Below, piece after piece: positions 7,161 through 16,710 of a stretch of DNA of 64,000 nt. The stretch is from Bog-756 sp050014755. Its GTDB lineage: Bacteria > Actinomycetota > Acidimicrobiia > Acidimicrobiales > RAAP-2. Below the pieces are notes generated by a model. That model had not been told where the DNA came from, searched no databases, and was given only the letters and a program-made list of their open reading frames with translations. The stretch's first letter is position 1; each line of letters starts with the position of its first letter. Both the position numbers and the translations under genes were made by a program. The DNA is taken from positions 1 to 64,000 of the forward strand of contig JBEKCS010000002.1 in NCBI GenBank assembly GCA_050014755.1, in the 5' to 3' direction.

Positions 7161-8216
7161 GTGACCACCCGATTGGCGCTGGCCTCCATCGCCGTCGAAG
7201 AGGCGATGGGGCAGCAGGTCTACGAACGCGAACTGGTCGGTGGTGCCGCCGCCGCCCTCGGATCAGGCGAGAGCCCGTGGGAGGTGGACCACTTCGAGAT
7301 CGCCTCCCTCCGGGCGGCGACGCCGGCGGACGCCCGGATCCCCTCGTTCGTCTTCACCAGCTCCTCGTCGTCCATCCGCAATGCCGTCGGCCGCCTCATC
7401 TACCGGAAGTACGACATCGTCCACCGGCTCGACCTCCGCCTGCCGCCGGCTCCCCACCCCGAAATCCTCACCATCCTCGACGTCGTGCCCTGGCGATTTC
7501 CCGACGAGGGCCAACCGTCCTCGGATGCCGCAGCCAGCGCGCGCCGGGCCGACGTGGTGATCTGCCCGTCGGAGTTTTCCGCCGAAGAGGTGACCGACAC
7601 GTTGGGAGTGGCGGACCCGGTCGTCATCCCCCTCGGTGTGAGCCCGGAATTCGAGCGGGCGGTGCCGCTGACGGAGGAGCGCCTGCGCGTGCTCGGGATC
7701 CGGACGCCGTTCGTCCTGCACGCCGGAGGGTGCACCGACCGGAAGAACCTGGCCGGGCTGGCCGAGGCCTGGGCCTTCCTCCACCAGGACCACCCCGATG
7801 TCACGCTGGTCCTGATGGGGCCGTCGAACGAACGCCGCGACCGCCTGTTCGCCCCGCTTCCGGCGACCGTCCGCACCGGGTGGGTCGACGACGCCACCGC
7901 CCGGGGCATCATGGCCGCTGCGTCCGCGGTGGTCGTCCCCTCGCTGTACGAGGGGTTCGGTCTGCCCGTACTCGAAGGAATGGCCGTCGGCGTCCCGGTG
8001 GTGGCCGCCCGGCGGAGCTCGTTGCCCGAAGTGTGCGGCGATGCCGCGTATCTCGTCGAGCCCGACGGCCGCAGCCTGGCCCTCGGACTCGAGGCCGCCT
8101 TGACCGACGGTTCGGAGACCACGGGCATGGTGGAGCGGGGTCGCCGCCGTGCCGCCGAGTTCACCTGGCAGAAGAGCCTGGCGGCCCACGCCACCATCTG
8201 GCGGTCGTTCGCGTAG
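7161..8216 (+). CDS. Glycosyltransferase family 4 protein
   Basis: A 351-residue GT-B retaining glycosyltransferase. The C-terminal nucleotide-sugar domain contains VLHAGGCTDRKNLAGLAEAW and the hallmark EGFGLPVLEGMAVGVPVVA, which carries the E-x7-E motif. No signal peptide is seen; such enzymes act on the cytoplasmic membrane face. The start is GTG at 7161. The neighbouring flippase and a second glycosyltransferase suggest a role in surface polysaccharide assembly. The donor and acceptor sugars cannot be read from sequence. Confidence 0.88.
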   Translation: MTTRLALASIAVEEAMGQQVYERELVGGAAAALGSGESPWEVDHFEIASLRAATPADARIPSFVFTSSSSSIRNAVGRLIYRKYDIVHRLDLRLPPAPHPEILTILDVVPWRFPDEGQPSSDAAASARRADVVICPSEFSAEEVTDTLGVADPVVIPLGVSPEFERAVPLTEERLRVLGIRTPFVLHAGGCTDRKNLAGLAEAWAFLHQDHPDVTLVLMGPSNERRDRLFAPLPATVRTGWVDDATARGIMAAASAVVVPSLYEGFGLPVLEGMAVGVPVVAARRSSLPEVCGDAAYLVEPDGRSLALGLEAALTDGSETTGMVERGRRRAAEFTWQKSLAAHATIWRSFA

Positions 8217-8249
8217 CCGAGCCGGCCCGCCTACGGCCCGGCCTTCCGA

Positions 8250-10094
8250 TCAGGAGATCGTCCGGGTCCCCCTGGGCGAGGCCGGTCCACCGGCGCCGGT
8301 TCCGAGCACCCACTCGTCCAGCACCACCAGTGCGTCCTTGCGCCCGCTGGCCACGTGGAAGCTGTGGTCGAGCGTCGGCACGAAGGTGATGGCGAACACT
8401 CCGGACCGGGCCAGGCGCCGCAGCTCGTGGGTCCGTCCCCGGCCGATGCCGGACCACTCGTCGGGGCCCAGGACGACGAAGAGCGACGCACCGCTGTCGA
8501 TGACGCTCGCCAGCGCGTCCACCGGGTCCTTTCCGCTCCTGCCCAGGCGGGCCGCCCACCAGATCCGGTCGGGAAGGCGTTGGGCCACGGGAGTGAAGAC
8601 GCCCCTGTCGCGCAGGCCTCCGAGGAAACGGTGCCGCGGGACTTCGGCCTCGGCCAGTATCTGCTTCTCGAAGTCGTCCCACTCCGAGCGCTGGAGGCCG
8701 TCGATGAGTTCGCCGATCGCCTCCGACTTCGGATCGGGCGAGGGCACCCGCAACGGATTGAGGACGGCTACCCCACCGACTCCGGTGGAGGGAGCGGCCA
8801 GCAGCGAGTGGTAGGCGCCGGCGCAGAGCCCGAGGAGCAGGACCTGCTTCGGATCGTCCGGTGACAGGAAGTGCACCCCCTCGGCCACGTCGTCACGGGC
8901 ACTGGGCGGATAGCTGGACAGGATGCCCGTCGGCCCCGAAGCCGGGCTGTCCCCGATGCCGCCGAGGTCCATGCGCAGGCATCGGACACCGGCCGCCGCC
9001 CACTTCCGGCTCAGTTCCACCCACTGGCGGCCCGGCCCGACGTGGTGGAGGCTCCCGGCATTCAGGAACAGTGCGGCACCGAACTCCGGCACCGGGCCCC
9101 GGGTCGTACGCACCCGCGGTCCCAGATGGACCGGCGTGTGCGAAGGATCCTCGGGCTCGGTCAGGATCCCGAAGAGCCCCGAGTCGCCGAAGAAGACCGG
9201 GCGCTCGGTCACCGGGAGGCCGTCGGGAGCATCGACCCTGGCCACGGTGCGCACCGTCGGGCTGAGGACCACCTCGCCGTCGGCGGCCGGGGTGGCGAGG
9301 ATGAACGACTGGATGGTCTGGAGGTCCTCGACAGACACCGCGGCCCGCATCAGCTCGACGCCGAACAACGCATCAGGGCCGGTACCGGCGCTCCGGACGG
9401 CCCAGGGAGGTCCGTACTCGGGCCGCGCCACCGCGCCCGTCCCCGAGTCGGTGGCGTCGATCACCAGCACCGATCCGGGAAGCGTGGGACCGACGAGGGA
9501 CGTGTCGAGCTCCTTCAGGTCGGCCGTGGTTGCGGCGTCGAGGACGAAGCCGGGGATCTCCGTCTCGCCATGGCGCACCCCGGAGTCGTCGCCCACCGCG
9601 TACAGGCGCCGCAAGGCCCGCTGGTAGCGAAGGAACTGGCTCCCCTTGGTCCACGGGTACCAGAGGGTCAACGACTCCACCCCACCATCCTCCGAGGCCG
9701 CCCTGGCGGCCAGTGCGGCCCCCAGTCGTGCCCCGACCAGGTGCACCCGGGTCACGCCGGCCGCACGCAGGTAGTCCACGGCCGCGACGATGTCGGCGAT
9801 CCACTCGGTCAGCCGGCCCGGCTCGGTGAGGAGCCCCGTCGAGTCCCCGGTCCCGTGATAGTCGAACCTCAGCACCGCGCAGCCGACGTCGCACAGATTC
9901 TGGGCCAGGGTGCGGTAGGCGAACTGGCTGGTCTCGCCTTCGAGCCCGATCGACGGGCACAGCACGACACCCCGCCCCGTCGGGTGGTCCGGAAGGTGGA
10001 TCCAGCCGAAGAGCGGTCGATCCTCGGGGCCGAACCAGGTGGGGATGCTCTGACGCTCAGTCATCGGCTCGTCCGGCGCCCAGCCCGATGTCAC
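8250..10094 (-). CDS. Tandem alpha/beta-hydrolase protein with non-serine nucleophile elbows
   Basis: A 614-residue protein with two alpha/beta-hydrolase-like units. Unit 1 (about 20-270) has GVVLCPSIG, FDYHGTGDS and a nucleophile-elbow position reading GARLG (121-125), with Arg in place of Ser. Unit 2 (about 335-600) has LGGIGDS, an elbow GLCAG (422-426) with Cys424, and a late DHSFH that could supply the catalytic His. Arg or Cys elbows are known in exosortase-associated hydrolases, which also sit in exopolysaccharide loci. The start may be GTG 10094 or ATG 10064. It lies between a glycosyltransferase and a flippase. The catalytic role is unknown. Confidence 0.75.
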   Translation of the reverse strand: MTSGWAPDEPMTERQSIPTWFGPEDRPLFGWIHLPDHPTGRGVVLCPSIGLEGETSQFAYRTLAQNLCDVGCAVLRFDYHGTGDSTGLLTEPGRLTEWIADIVAAVDYLRAAGVTRVHLVGARLGAALAARAASEDGGVESLTLWYPWTKGSQFLRYQRALRRLYAVGDDSGVRHGETEIPGFVLDAATTADLKELDTSLVGPTLPGSVLVIDATDSGTGAVARPEYGPPWAVRSAGTGPDALFGVELMRAAVSVEDLQTIQSFILATPAADGEVVLSPTVRTVARVDAPDGLPVTERPVFFGDSGLFGILTEPEDPSHTPVHLGPRVRTTRGPVPEFGAALFLNAGSLHHVGPGRQWVELSRKWAAAGVRCLRMDLGGIGDSPASGPTGILSSYPPSARDDVAEGVHFLSPDDPKQVLLLGLCAGAYHSLLAAPSTGVGGVAVLNPLRVPSPDPKSEAIGELIDGLQRSEWDDFEKQILAEAEVPRHRFLGGLRDRGVFTPVAQRLPDRIWWAARLGRSGKDPVDALASVIDSGASLFVVLGPDEWSGIGRGRTHELRRLARSGVFAITFVPTLDHSFHVASGRKDALVVLDEWVLGTGAGGPASPRGTRTIS

Positions 10095-10208
10095 GGGCCC
10101 GTCGGGCGTCGTTCCTGATCCGACGGCACCTGGACGCCCCGGGAACGATCGGGCCGGCGCTTCGTCGCGATCGGGAATTGGACATCGAGGACGATGGTAG
10201 CCGTGGAG

Positions 10209-11825
10209 TCATCCGGATCGGCGGCGCAGTCTGGCGAGGATGACGCCCCGCAGATCGGGCTCGATGCGCATGACCACGCCGAACATGGTGGCCCACGCCG
10301 CCAGCACCACCGCCGCCGCCTCGACCAGGCCCTGCACCCCACCCTTCAGGATGGTCGCTCCGGCGTGCACGGGGAACACCTCGAGGAGCACGACGGCGAC
10401 GATCCCGGCGACGACGACCGCCGGCAGCACCGGCACCAGTGCGTCACGGACGTACCGCGTGACGGAGATGTCCAGGTAGCGGCATACGACGATGGGAAGG
10501 ATGGTGAAGCTGACGACCAGCACCGCGGGAATCGACCCGATGGCCGGTCCGATCGGTCCCAGCAGGAAGGTGAAGGCGATGCTGCCGGCCAGGTTGACCC
10601 CGGCCGAGATGAGTGCCAGCCGCACCATCAGCTGGTTCCGTCCCACGCCGGTGAGGAAGATGAAGCACTGGTGACCCGGCAGTTCGAGGGCGGTGACGAA
10701 GCCGAGGGCGATCATGATCGAGTAGGTCTTGGGCGGGACGTCACCCAGCCACAGCTTGAGGATCGGGTCGCCGAACGCGGCCAGCGCCACCAGGATGGGA
10801 AGGGAGATGGCCAGCGTGGCCATGACCGACCTCGAAAACAGGCGGGCCTGGCGGACCGGGTCCTTCACGCTCTCGAAGTGGGTGTACGTGGGGAGCAGCA
10901 GGTCGCCCCCGTAGGTGGTCAGGTTGCGGGTCAGGTTGGCCGTGCTGAGGGCGATGTCGTAGGGCGCCACCTGGGCGACGGGCAGGATGACACCGATGAT
11001 CAGCGCGTCGAGACTGAACGACACCATCCCGCTGATCGCGATCACCGTGTTCCGGCCGCCGAACGAGAGCAGGTCGACCAGGATGGTCCGCTGGAAGCGG
11101 CCCACCCGCAACGTCTGCCCGGTCAGGCGCCGCACCAACAGCAACGTCAGGACGTAGGTGACGACGCTGCCGACGAGGGTGACCGCACCGAGCCAGACCA
11201 GCCCGCCACCGGCCAGGACCACCGCCACCTGGGCGCCCTGGGTCACCAGCATCGACACCAGGCTGATCTGTGCCGCCCGATCGCTGCGGCCGATGCCGAA
11301 CAGGACCGCGTTGGGCACGCCGGTCACGAATTTGACCGCCATCATCATCCCGAGCAGGACGAGGGTGATCCCCGCCACCTTCTCGTTGATCGAGCCGAGG
11401 TGGACGATCGACGACAGGAAGGGCGCCACGACGACGGTGACCGCGACGGCGATGGCGCCCGACACCGAGAAGAAGACCGACGCGGTCCGGATGACGTTGG
11501 CCAGTCCCTCCTGATCGCCCAGCGCCGACATCCGGGCCACCCGTTGGACGGCGGCCGTCGACACGCCGACGTCGAGCAGTCCGAGGTAGCCGACGATGGT
11601 GATCAGGACGATCCACAGGCCGTAGGTGCTCGTGCCCAGGTTGCGAAGGAGGACCCGCGTCAGGATCAGACTGAGGGCGATCCCGACGAGCAGATTGGCG
11701 TACGACGACAGTGCGTTGCGCAGGAACTGGCGTGGACTGGCATTGGCGGAGGGCTCGTCCACTGCAGTCACGGCAGACGCTGATCTGAGGGACGCATCTC
11801 TGTCGAATCGTACCCGAATCGGCAA
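10209..11825 (-). CDS. Wzx-like polysaccharide flippase (MOP superfamily)
   Basis: A predicted 538-residue multi-pass membrane protein with about 12-14 hydrophobic segments, starting with LLVGIALSLILTRVLLRNLG followed by TYGLWIVLITIVGYLGLLDVG. This is typical of MOP-superfamily O-antigen or lipid-linked oligosaccharide flippases. It would move lipid-linked sugars across the inner membrane. Neighbouring glycosyltransferases on both sides support the role. The start is uncertain: the first ~30 residues are not membrane-like, and GTG codons at 11771 and 11762 are alternatives. Confidence 0.85.
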   Translation of the reverse strand: MPIRVRFDRDASLRSASAVTAVDEPSANASPRQFLRNALSSYANLLVGIALSLILTRVLLRNLGTSTYGLWIVLITIVGYLGLLDVGVSTAAVQRVARMSALGDQEGLANVIRTASVFFSVSGAIAVAVTVVVAPFLSSIVHLGSINEKVAGITLVLLGMMMAVKFVTGVPNAVLFGIGRSDRAAQISLVSMLVTQGAQVAVVLAGGGLVWLGAVTLVGSVVTYVLTLLLVRRLTGQTLRVGRFQRTILVDLLSFGGRNTVIAISGMVSFSLDALIIGVILPVAQVAPYDIALSTANLTRNLTTYGGDLLLPTYTHFESVKDPVRQARLFSRSVMATLAISLPILVALAAFGDPILKLWLGDVPPKTYSIMIALGFVTALELPGHQCFIFLTGVGRNQLMVRLALISAGVNLAGSIAFTFLLGPIGPAIGSIPAVLVVSFTILPIVVCRYLDISVTRYVRDALVPVLPAVVVAGIVAVVLLEVFPVHAGATILKGGVQGLVEAAAVVLAAWATMFGVVMRIEPDLRGVILARLRRRSG

Positions 11826-11975
11826 TGGACTCCCGACCCCGGGGTGGGGTGCCCACGACGACCGCTAACATGCCGCGGTCGGAACGAGCGGTGCAACGGT
11901 GCCTCTTCCCGGCGCCCGATGTCGCAGCCGGAGGCAAAGCGTGGAGAACGAGGGCGCGCTGACCATGGCCGACCG

Positions 11976-13124
11976 ATGAGAGTGCTCCTGTTCAGCCCCC
12001 TCATCGGTCGCGACCGCGCCGGTGGCGACACCTCCTACACGGAGGCGCTCCTGGCCGAGCCGCCCAACGGGGTGACCTACACGACGTACGGCGAGGCGCT
12101 GGACGACGGGTCGATGGTCCTTCGGGGTCGACGGCCCCGCCACGGGGAGACGAACTCCGACCTGGGTCTGTTTTGCCTGCGGGTGGGTGAGACCGCCCTC
12201 CGTCGGGCGAAGCTGATGTTCGCCGAACAGCTCTGGTTCGCCACCATCGACCCCGACGCCTTCGATCTCGTCCACCTCCACCTGTTCTCACTGCGCCAGG
12301 TCGTCAGCCACGTGCCGGTGGTGTCGAGCGCCGGCTACCCGTTGCCCGTCCTCTACCACCAGGCCAAAGGATGGTCCGCCCGCCGCACCTCGGTCGCGCT
12401 CGCCCTCGAGGACCGGCTGGCCCGCCGGACCGGCGCCAGCGTTCCCTGGCTCCGTCCGGCACGGTCCGACCTGATGACGGCCTACAGCGGACACTTCCGC
12501 GACTGGCTCGTCGAGCGACACGTTCCCGAGCGCCAGGTCCGCGTCATGGGGACTGCCCTGCCCGCATTGCCGCCGGCCACCCGACACACCGACGGCCGGA
12601 CCCTGGCCTTCGTGGCCAAGGACTACCAACGCAAGGGGGGCGACATCGCCGTCGCCGCGTTCGAACAGATGCGGCACACGGACCCGACCCTGTCCCTCCT
12701 TGTCGCCACCGAGACACCCGCTGCCGTGCGGTCACTCGCCGGTATCCCGGGAGTGGAGATCTTCGACAACCCGGCGAGATCCGTCGTGCTGCAGGAGATC
12801 CTGCCCCGCACCGACGTGCTCCTGGCTCCGACCCGGCTGGACTGCGGCGCCCCCTACGGCCTGCTGGAGGCGCTCCAGCGCGGATGCGGCATCGTGACCA
12901 CCACGGTCCCCTGGCTCGACGAGCGCCTGGGGGGACCTGCGGTACGCCGCGTGCCACTTTCGGTGGACGCGGTGTCGGAAGCGGCCGCCGACCTGCTGGC
13001 GGGCGATCGGACACGACTCGCCGAGGAGGCACATCATCTGTGGGCGACCACGTTCTCCATGCAGCAGCTCCACGCCGACCTGCTGTCCGCCTACCGCCAC
13101 GCCATCGCCGCCACCGACGGCTGA
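11976..13124 (+). CDS. Glycosyltransferase family 4 protein
   Basis: A 382-residue GT-B protein starting MRVLLFSPLIGRDRAGG. The C-terminal domain includes FVAKDYQRKGGDIAVAAFEQ and CGAPYGLLEALQRGCGIVTT, where the usual EGFG is replaced by CGAPYG while a Glu follows in LLEAL. ATG 11976 gives the standard family N-terminus. An in-frame ATG at 11919 would add 19 residues. It diverges from the flippase gene and probably adds a sugar to the same surface glycan. The specificity is unknown. Confidence 0.85.
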   Translation: MRVLLFSPLIGRDRAGGDTSYTEALLAEPPNGVTYTTYGEALDDGSMVLRGRRPRHGETNSDLGLFCLRVGETALRRAKLMFAEQLWFATIDPDAFDLVHLHLFSLRQVVSHVPVVSSAGYPLPVLYHQAKGWSARRTSVALALEDRLARRTGASVPWLRPARSDLMTAYSGHFRDWLVERHVPERQVRVMGTALPALPPATRHTDGRTLAFVAKDYQRKGGDIAVAAFEQMRHTDPTLSLLVATETPAAVRSLAGIPGVEIFDNPARSVVLQEILPRTDVLLAPTRLDCGAPYGLLEALQRGCGIVTTTVPWLDERLGGPAVRRVPLSVDAVSEAAADLLAGDRTRLAEEAHHLWATTFSMQQLHADLLSAYRHAIAATDG

Positions 13125-13165
13125 CCACCGCACCCGGGCGACGCCGGCACGGTGTCGACGCCGGC

Positions 13166-14953
13166 TCAGTCGTCGAGCTTGAGGGCGGAGACGAAGGCCT
13201 CCTGGGGGACTTCGACCCGTCCGATGTTCTTCATCTTCTTCTTCCCTTCCTTCTGCTTCTCGAGCAGCTTCCGCTTGCGGGTGATGTCACCGCCGTAGCA
13301 CTTGGCCAGAACGTCCTTTCGCCGCGCCTTCACCGTCTCGCGGGCCAGGACCCGGCCGCCGATGGCGGCCTGGATCGGGACGTCGAACATCTGGCGCGGG
13401 ATCAGCTCACGCAGCTTGTCGGCCATCCGGCGGCCGTAGTAGTCGGCCTGTGACTTGTGGACGATGGTCGAGAACGCGTCCACCGGGACGTGGTTGATCA
13501 GGAGGTCGACCTTGACCAGATCCGCGGTCGCGTACCCGCCGGGCTCGTAGTCGAGGCTGGCGTACCCCTTGGTCCGGCTCTTCAGCTGGTCGAAGAAGTT
13601 GACCACCACCTCGGCCAGGGGGATGACGTAGACGAACTCCACACGTTCGGGGGACAGGTAGTCCATCTTGACCATCTCGGCCCGCCGGCCCTGGCACAGC
13701 TCCATGACCGATCCGGTGTACTCGGCCGGGGTGAGGATGGTGGCCCGCAGCATCGGTTCGTCGACGTGGTCGAGGCTCGCCGGCTCGGGCAGCTCGCTCG
13801 GGTTGTCGACATCGACCTCGGTGCCGTTGGTCAGGAAGGCGCGGTACGCCACCGACGGGGCGGTGGCGATCAGCGAGAGGTCGAACTCGCGCTCCAGGCG
13901 CTCGCGGACGATCTCCATGTGCAACAGCCCGAGGAAACCGCATCGGAAACCGAATCCGAGGGCGCGGGAGGACTCCGGTTCGTAGGTGAAGCTGGCGTCG
14001 TTGAGTCGGAGCTTCTCGAGCGCGTCGCGCAGGTCGGGGAGCTCGTCGCCGTCGATGGGGAACAGTCCGCAGAAGACCATGGGCTTCGGGTCGCGGTAGC
14101 CGTCGAGCGCGGTCAGGGCCGGGTGGGTGGCGGTGGTCACCGTCTCGCCGGAGCGGGCCCCGCCGACATCCTTGATGCCGGCGATCAGGTAGCCGACCTC
14201 GCCGGGGCCGAGCTCGTCGACCGGCACCGTCACCGGGGTCCGGATGCCGATCTCCTCGATCTCGTGGTTGGAACCGGCCTGCATGAACCGGAGTCGGTCC
14301 GTCCGGGTCAGCATTCCGTCCATGACCCGGATGGAGCTGACCACGCCGCGGTACTGGTCGTAGGCGGAGTCGAAGATGAGTGCCCGCAACGGAGCCCCCG
14401 GGTCACCGGTGGGGGCGGGGATGCGGGCGACGATGGCGTCGAGCAGTTCGGGCACGCCCTTCCCGGTCTTGGCCGAAATGTGCATGATCCCCGAGGCTTC
14501 GATCCCGAGGACCTGCTCGATCTCGGCCGCGCACCGTTCGGGGTCGGCGGCCGGCAGGTCGATCTTGTTGAGCACGGCCACGATCTCGAGGTCGTTCTCC
14601 AGGGCCTGGTAGCAGTTGGCCAGGGTCTGGGCCTGGATGCCCTGGGAGGCGTCGACCAGCAGCACCGCACCCTCGCACGCGGCCAACGACCGGCTCACCT
14701 CGTACCCGAAGTCGACGTGGCCGGGGGTGTCGATGAGGTGGAGGGTGTGGTCCTTCCACGGCACGCGGACGTTCTGGGCCTTGATGGTGATGCCCCGCTC
14801 CCGCTCGATGTCCATCGAGTCGAGGTACTGCTCGCGCATCAGCCGTGGGTCGACCGCCCCGGTCAGCTCGAGGATGCGGTCGGACAGCGTCGACTTGCCG
14901 TGGTCGACGTGGCTGATGATCGAGAAGTTGCGGATGCGGTCGATGGGGAGCAC
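13166..14953 (-). CDS. lepA: Elongation factor 4 (LepA)
   Basis: A 595-residue translational GTPase that back-translocates or remodels stalled ribosomes. G1 HVDHGKST, the switch-region RGITIKAQ and G3 DTPGHVDF are all present, with NKID (G4). The C-terminus contains the LepA-specific domain ending in a Lys-rich tail (TRKRKLLEKQKEGKKKMK). The GTG start lies nine bases after TACGCT (14963-14968), a near-leaderless arrangement. In many actinobacteria lepA follows holA and rpsT; here holA is about 32 kb away and a P450 gene lies between lepA and rpsT. Confidence 0.98.
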   Translation of the reverse strand: MLPIDRIRNFSIISHVDHGKSTLSDRILELTGAVDPRLMREQYLDSMDIERERGITIKAQNVRVPWKDHTLHLIDTPGHVDFGYEVSRSLAACEGAVLLVDASQGIQAQTLANCYQALENDLEIVAVLNKIDLPAADPERCAAEIEQVLGIEASGIMHISAKTGKGVPELLDAIVARIPAPTGDPGAPLRALIFDSAYDQYRGVVSSIRVMDGMLTRTDRLRFMQAGSNHEIEEIGIRTPVTVPVDELGPGEVGYLIAGIKDVGGARSGETVTTATHPALTALDGYRDPKPMVFCGLFPIDGDELPDLRDALEKLRLNDASFTYEPESSRALGFGFRCGFLGLLHMEIVRERLEREFDLSLIATAPSVAYRAFLTNGTEVDVDNPSELPEPASLDHVDEPMLRATILTPAEYTGSVMELCQGRRAEMVKMDYLSPERVEFVYVIPLAEVVVNFFDQLKSRTKGYASLDYEPGGYATADLVKVDLLINHVPVDAFSTIVHKSQADYYGRRMADKLRELIPRQMFDVPIQAAIGGRVLARETVKARRKDVLAKCYGGDITRKRKLLEKQKEGKKKMKNIGRVEVPQEAFVSALKLDD

Positions 14954-15032
14954 GGGCTGTCCAGCGTACCCACGGTGGCGGGCAGGCCCGGCCCCGCCGC
15001 GACGGTCGGCGCCGATCCCGCCCGTCGCGCCC

Positions 15033-16232
15033 TCAGCGGGGACGTCCGGCGGAAAGCGGGAGCGAGTCGAAGCGCCGGATGAATGCCCCGGGCGCCAGCA
15101 CGCCCCGGTCGGCGTGGGCCACGAAGTCGGGGAGCACGGCCAGCAGCTCCTCGAGTGCCACCCTGGCCTGGAGTCGGGCGGCGGCAGCGCCGATGCAGTG
15201 GTGTGGTCCGTTCCCGAAGGTCAGCATCCGCCGGAAGGTCCGGTCGATCTGCAGCCGGTCGGCATCGGGCCCGAACTCCCGGGGGTCACGGTTGCCCGAA
15301 CCGTAGAGGAGGTGCACCTTGCTGCCGGCCTCGATGGTGGCACCGTGCAGGTGGACCCGACGGGTGGTCGTACGCGACAGTCCCTGTACCGGCGTGGTGA
15401 TCCGGAGGAACTCCTCGAGCGCCCCGACCAGCAGACCGGGGTCGGCGAGGAGCCGGGCCCGTTCGGCGGGGAATTCGGTCAGAGCAACCAGCGTTCCCCC
15501 CAGCAGTCCCGACGTGGTGTCGTTGCCTCCGGCGATCATGACGAAGCAGAAGCCGAGGATCTCGTCGAGGTCCAAAGGTCGCCCGTCGACCCGGGCGGCG
15601 ATGAGGTCCGAGAGCATGTCGTCCCCCGGGTGGTCCCGCTTGTCGTCGATCAGCCCGGTGAAGTAGCCGTACAGGCCGGCGACCGCGTCGGCGGCACCCT
15701 CGAGGAGGCTGCCACGGGCATTGGCCGCGACGATGGCGCTGCTCCACTCGTCGAACTGGGCCCGGTCCGCTTCCGGAACACCGAGGTAGAGAGCGACCAC
15801 CAGGGTGGGGAGCGGGCCGGCCAGGACCTCCATGACGTCCGACTCGCCCGCGTCGGCCAGGGCGGCCACCCGTTCGCGGACGAACTCCCGCACCACCGGC
15901 TCGAGGGCGGCCACCGACCGTGGCGTGAATCCCCGGCTGATCAGCCGGCGGAACGTGGTGTGGCGGGGCCGGTCCATCATGACCAGGGTGGGTTTGAGCC
16001 CGAGCCGGATGATCTCGTTGACCTGGTATGTCAGCCCCTGGGCCGACGAATAGGTGTCCGGGTCGAGCGTGGCGGCGAAGATGTCGTCGAACCGGGACAG
16101 GACCCAGAATCCCCCGGGCGCCCGGTGGACGGGGTCCTCGTCCCGCAGCCTGGCGTAGACCGGATAGGGGTCGCGCTGGGTGGCCGGGTCGTCGGGCTCG
16201 TAGGCTACGGACACCTCGGCGGCGCTCATCAC
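15033..16232 (-). CDS. Cytochrome P450
   Basis: A soluble bacterial class P450 of 399 residues. The I-helix oxygen-activation motif AGGNDTTSG and heme loop FGNGPHHCIGAAAARLQ are intact, the Cys being the axial heme ligand. MDRPRHTTFRRLISRGFTP is the usual C-helix region. No ferredoxin is adjacent, so it probably shares redox partners encoded elsewhere. The start is GTG 16232 or ATG 16229. TACGGT at 16239-16244 precedes the GTG by six bases, which suggests a leaderless message. The substrate is unknown. Confidence 0.93.
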   Translation of the reverse strand: MMSAAEVSVAYEPDDPATQRDPYPVYARLRDEDPVHRAPGGFWVLSRFDDIFAATLDPDTYSSAQGLTYQVNEIIRLGLKPTLVMMDRPRHTTFRRLISRGFTPRSVAALEPVVREFVRERVAALADAGESDVMEVLAGPLPTLVVALYLGVPEADRAQFDEWSSAIVAANARGSLLEGAADAVAGLYGYFTGLIDDKRDHPGDDMLSDLIAARVDGRPLDLDEILGFCFVMIAGGNDTTSGLLGGTLVALTEFPAERARLLADPGLLVGALEEFLRITTPVQGLSRTTTRRVHLHGATIEAGSKVHLLYGSGNRDPREFGPDADRLQIDRTFRRMLTFGNGPHHCIGAAAARLQARVALEELLAVLPDFVAHADRGVLAPGAFIRRFDSLPLSAGRPR

Positions 16233-16310
16233 CTGCCGACCGTAGCGCTGGGCAGGCCGACGGGGCGGGAGCGAGGCGTTTTCCCTCGGTAGCAGCCCGC
16301 GGAACCGGCC

Positions 16311-16319
16311 TGCTATCCT
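16311..16319 (+). promoter_or_regulatory. Probable extended -10 promoter of rpsT
   Basis: TGCTATCCT is an extended -10 element (TGN plus TATCCT) about 100 bp upstream of rpsT. No good -35 hexamer is visible, which an extended -10 can tolerate. It would give a leader of about 90 nt before the S20 GTG. Confidence 0.4.
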
Positions 16320-16416
16320 TCACTGTCTGCTCCGACGGCCTCTGGACCGTCGGATCCGGTCGCCCGGACGACGCTCAGACGACACCCCGACGACTCCCAG
16401 ACAACGAGGAACCACC

Positions 16417-16686
16417 GTGGCCAACATCCGTAGCCAGATCAAGCGCAATCGCCAGACCGTCAAGCGCCAGGCCCGCAACAAGGCCGTCCGCTCGGAGCTG
16501 CGCACGCGTACGAAGAAGGCCAACGCCGCCATCGTGGACGGGGTCGAGAACTCCGAGGAGGCGGTCCGCCTCGCCATCAAGCGCATCGACAAGGCCGCGG
16601 CCAAGGGCGTCATCCACAAGAACCAGGCCGCCAACCGGAAGTCCCGCCTGATGAAGCGGGCCGCCAAGGCGACCGCCGACGCCTGA
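16417..16686 (+). CDS. rpsT: 30S ribosomal protein S20
   Basis: An 89-residue, Lys/Arg/Ala-rich protein with the S20 pattern MANIRSQIKRNRQTVKRQ at the N-terminus and a C-terminal NRKSRLMKRAAK. It binds 16S rRNA in the body of the 30S subunit. The GTG start is preceded by GAGGAA at suitable spacing. It is monocistronic here, with its own promoter and a hairpin 25 bp past the stop. Confidence 0.98.
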   Translation: MANIRSQIKRNRQTVKRQARNKAVRSELRTRTKKANAAIVDGVENSEEAVRLAIKRIDKAAAKGVIHKNQAANRKSRLMKRAAKATADA

Positions 16687-16710
16687 GGCCCATCGGACCG
16701 GGCGGCCCGT

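Noticed and set aside
10194..11783. Long plus-strand open frame opposite the flippase gene
   Set aside because: It is an antisense by-product of GC-rich codon bias. The translated product is extremely rich in Asp, His, Gln and Arg with no domain, while the minus strand encodes a clear membrane protein.
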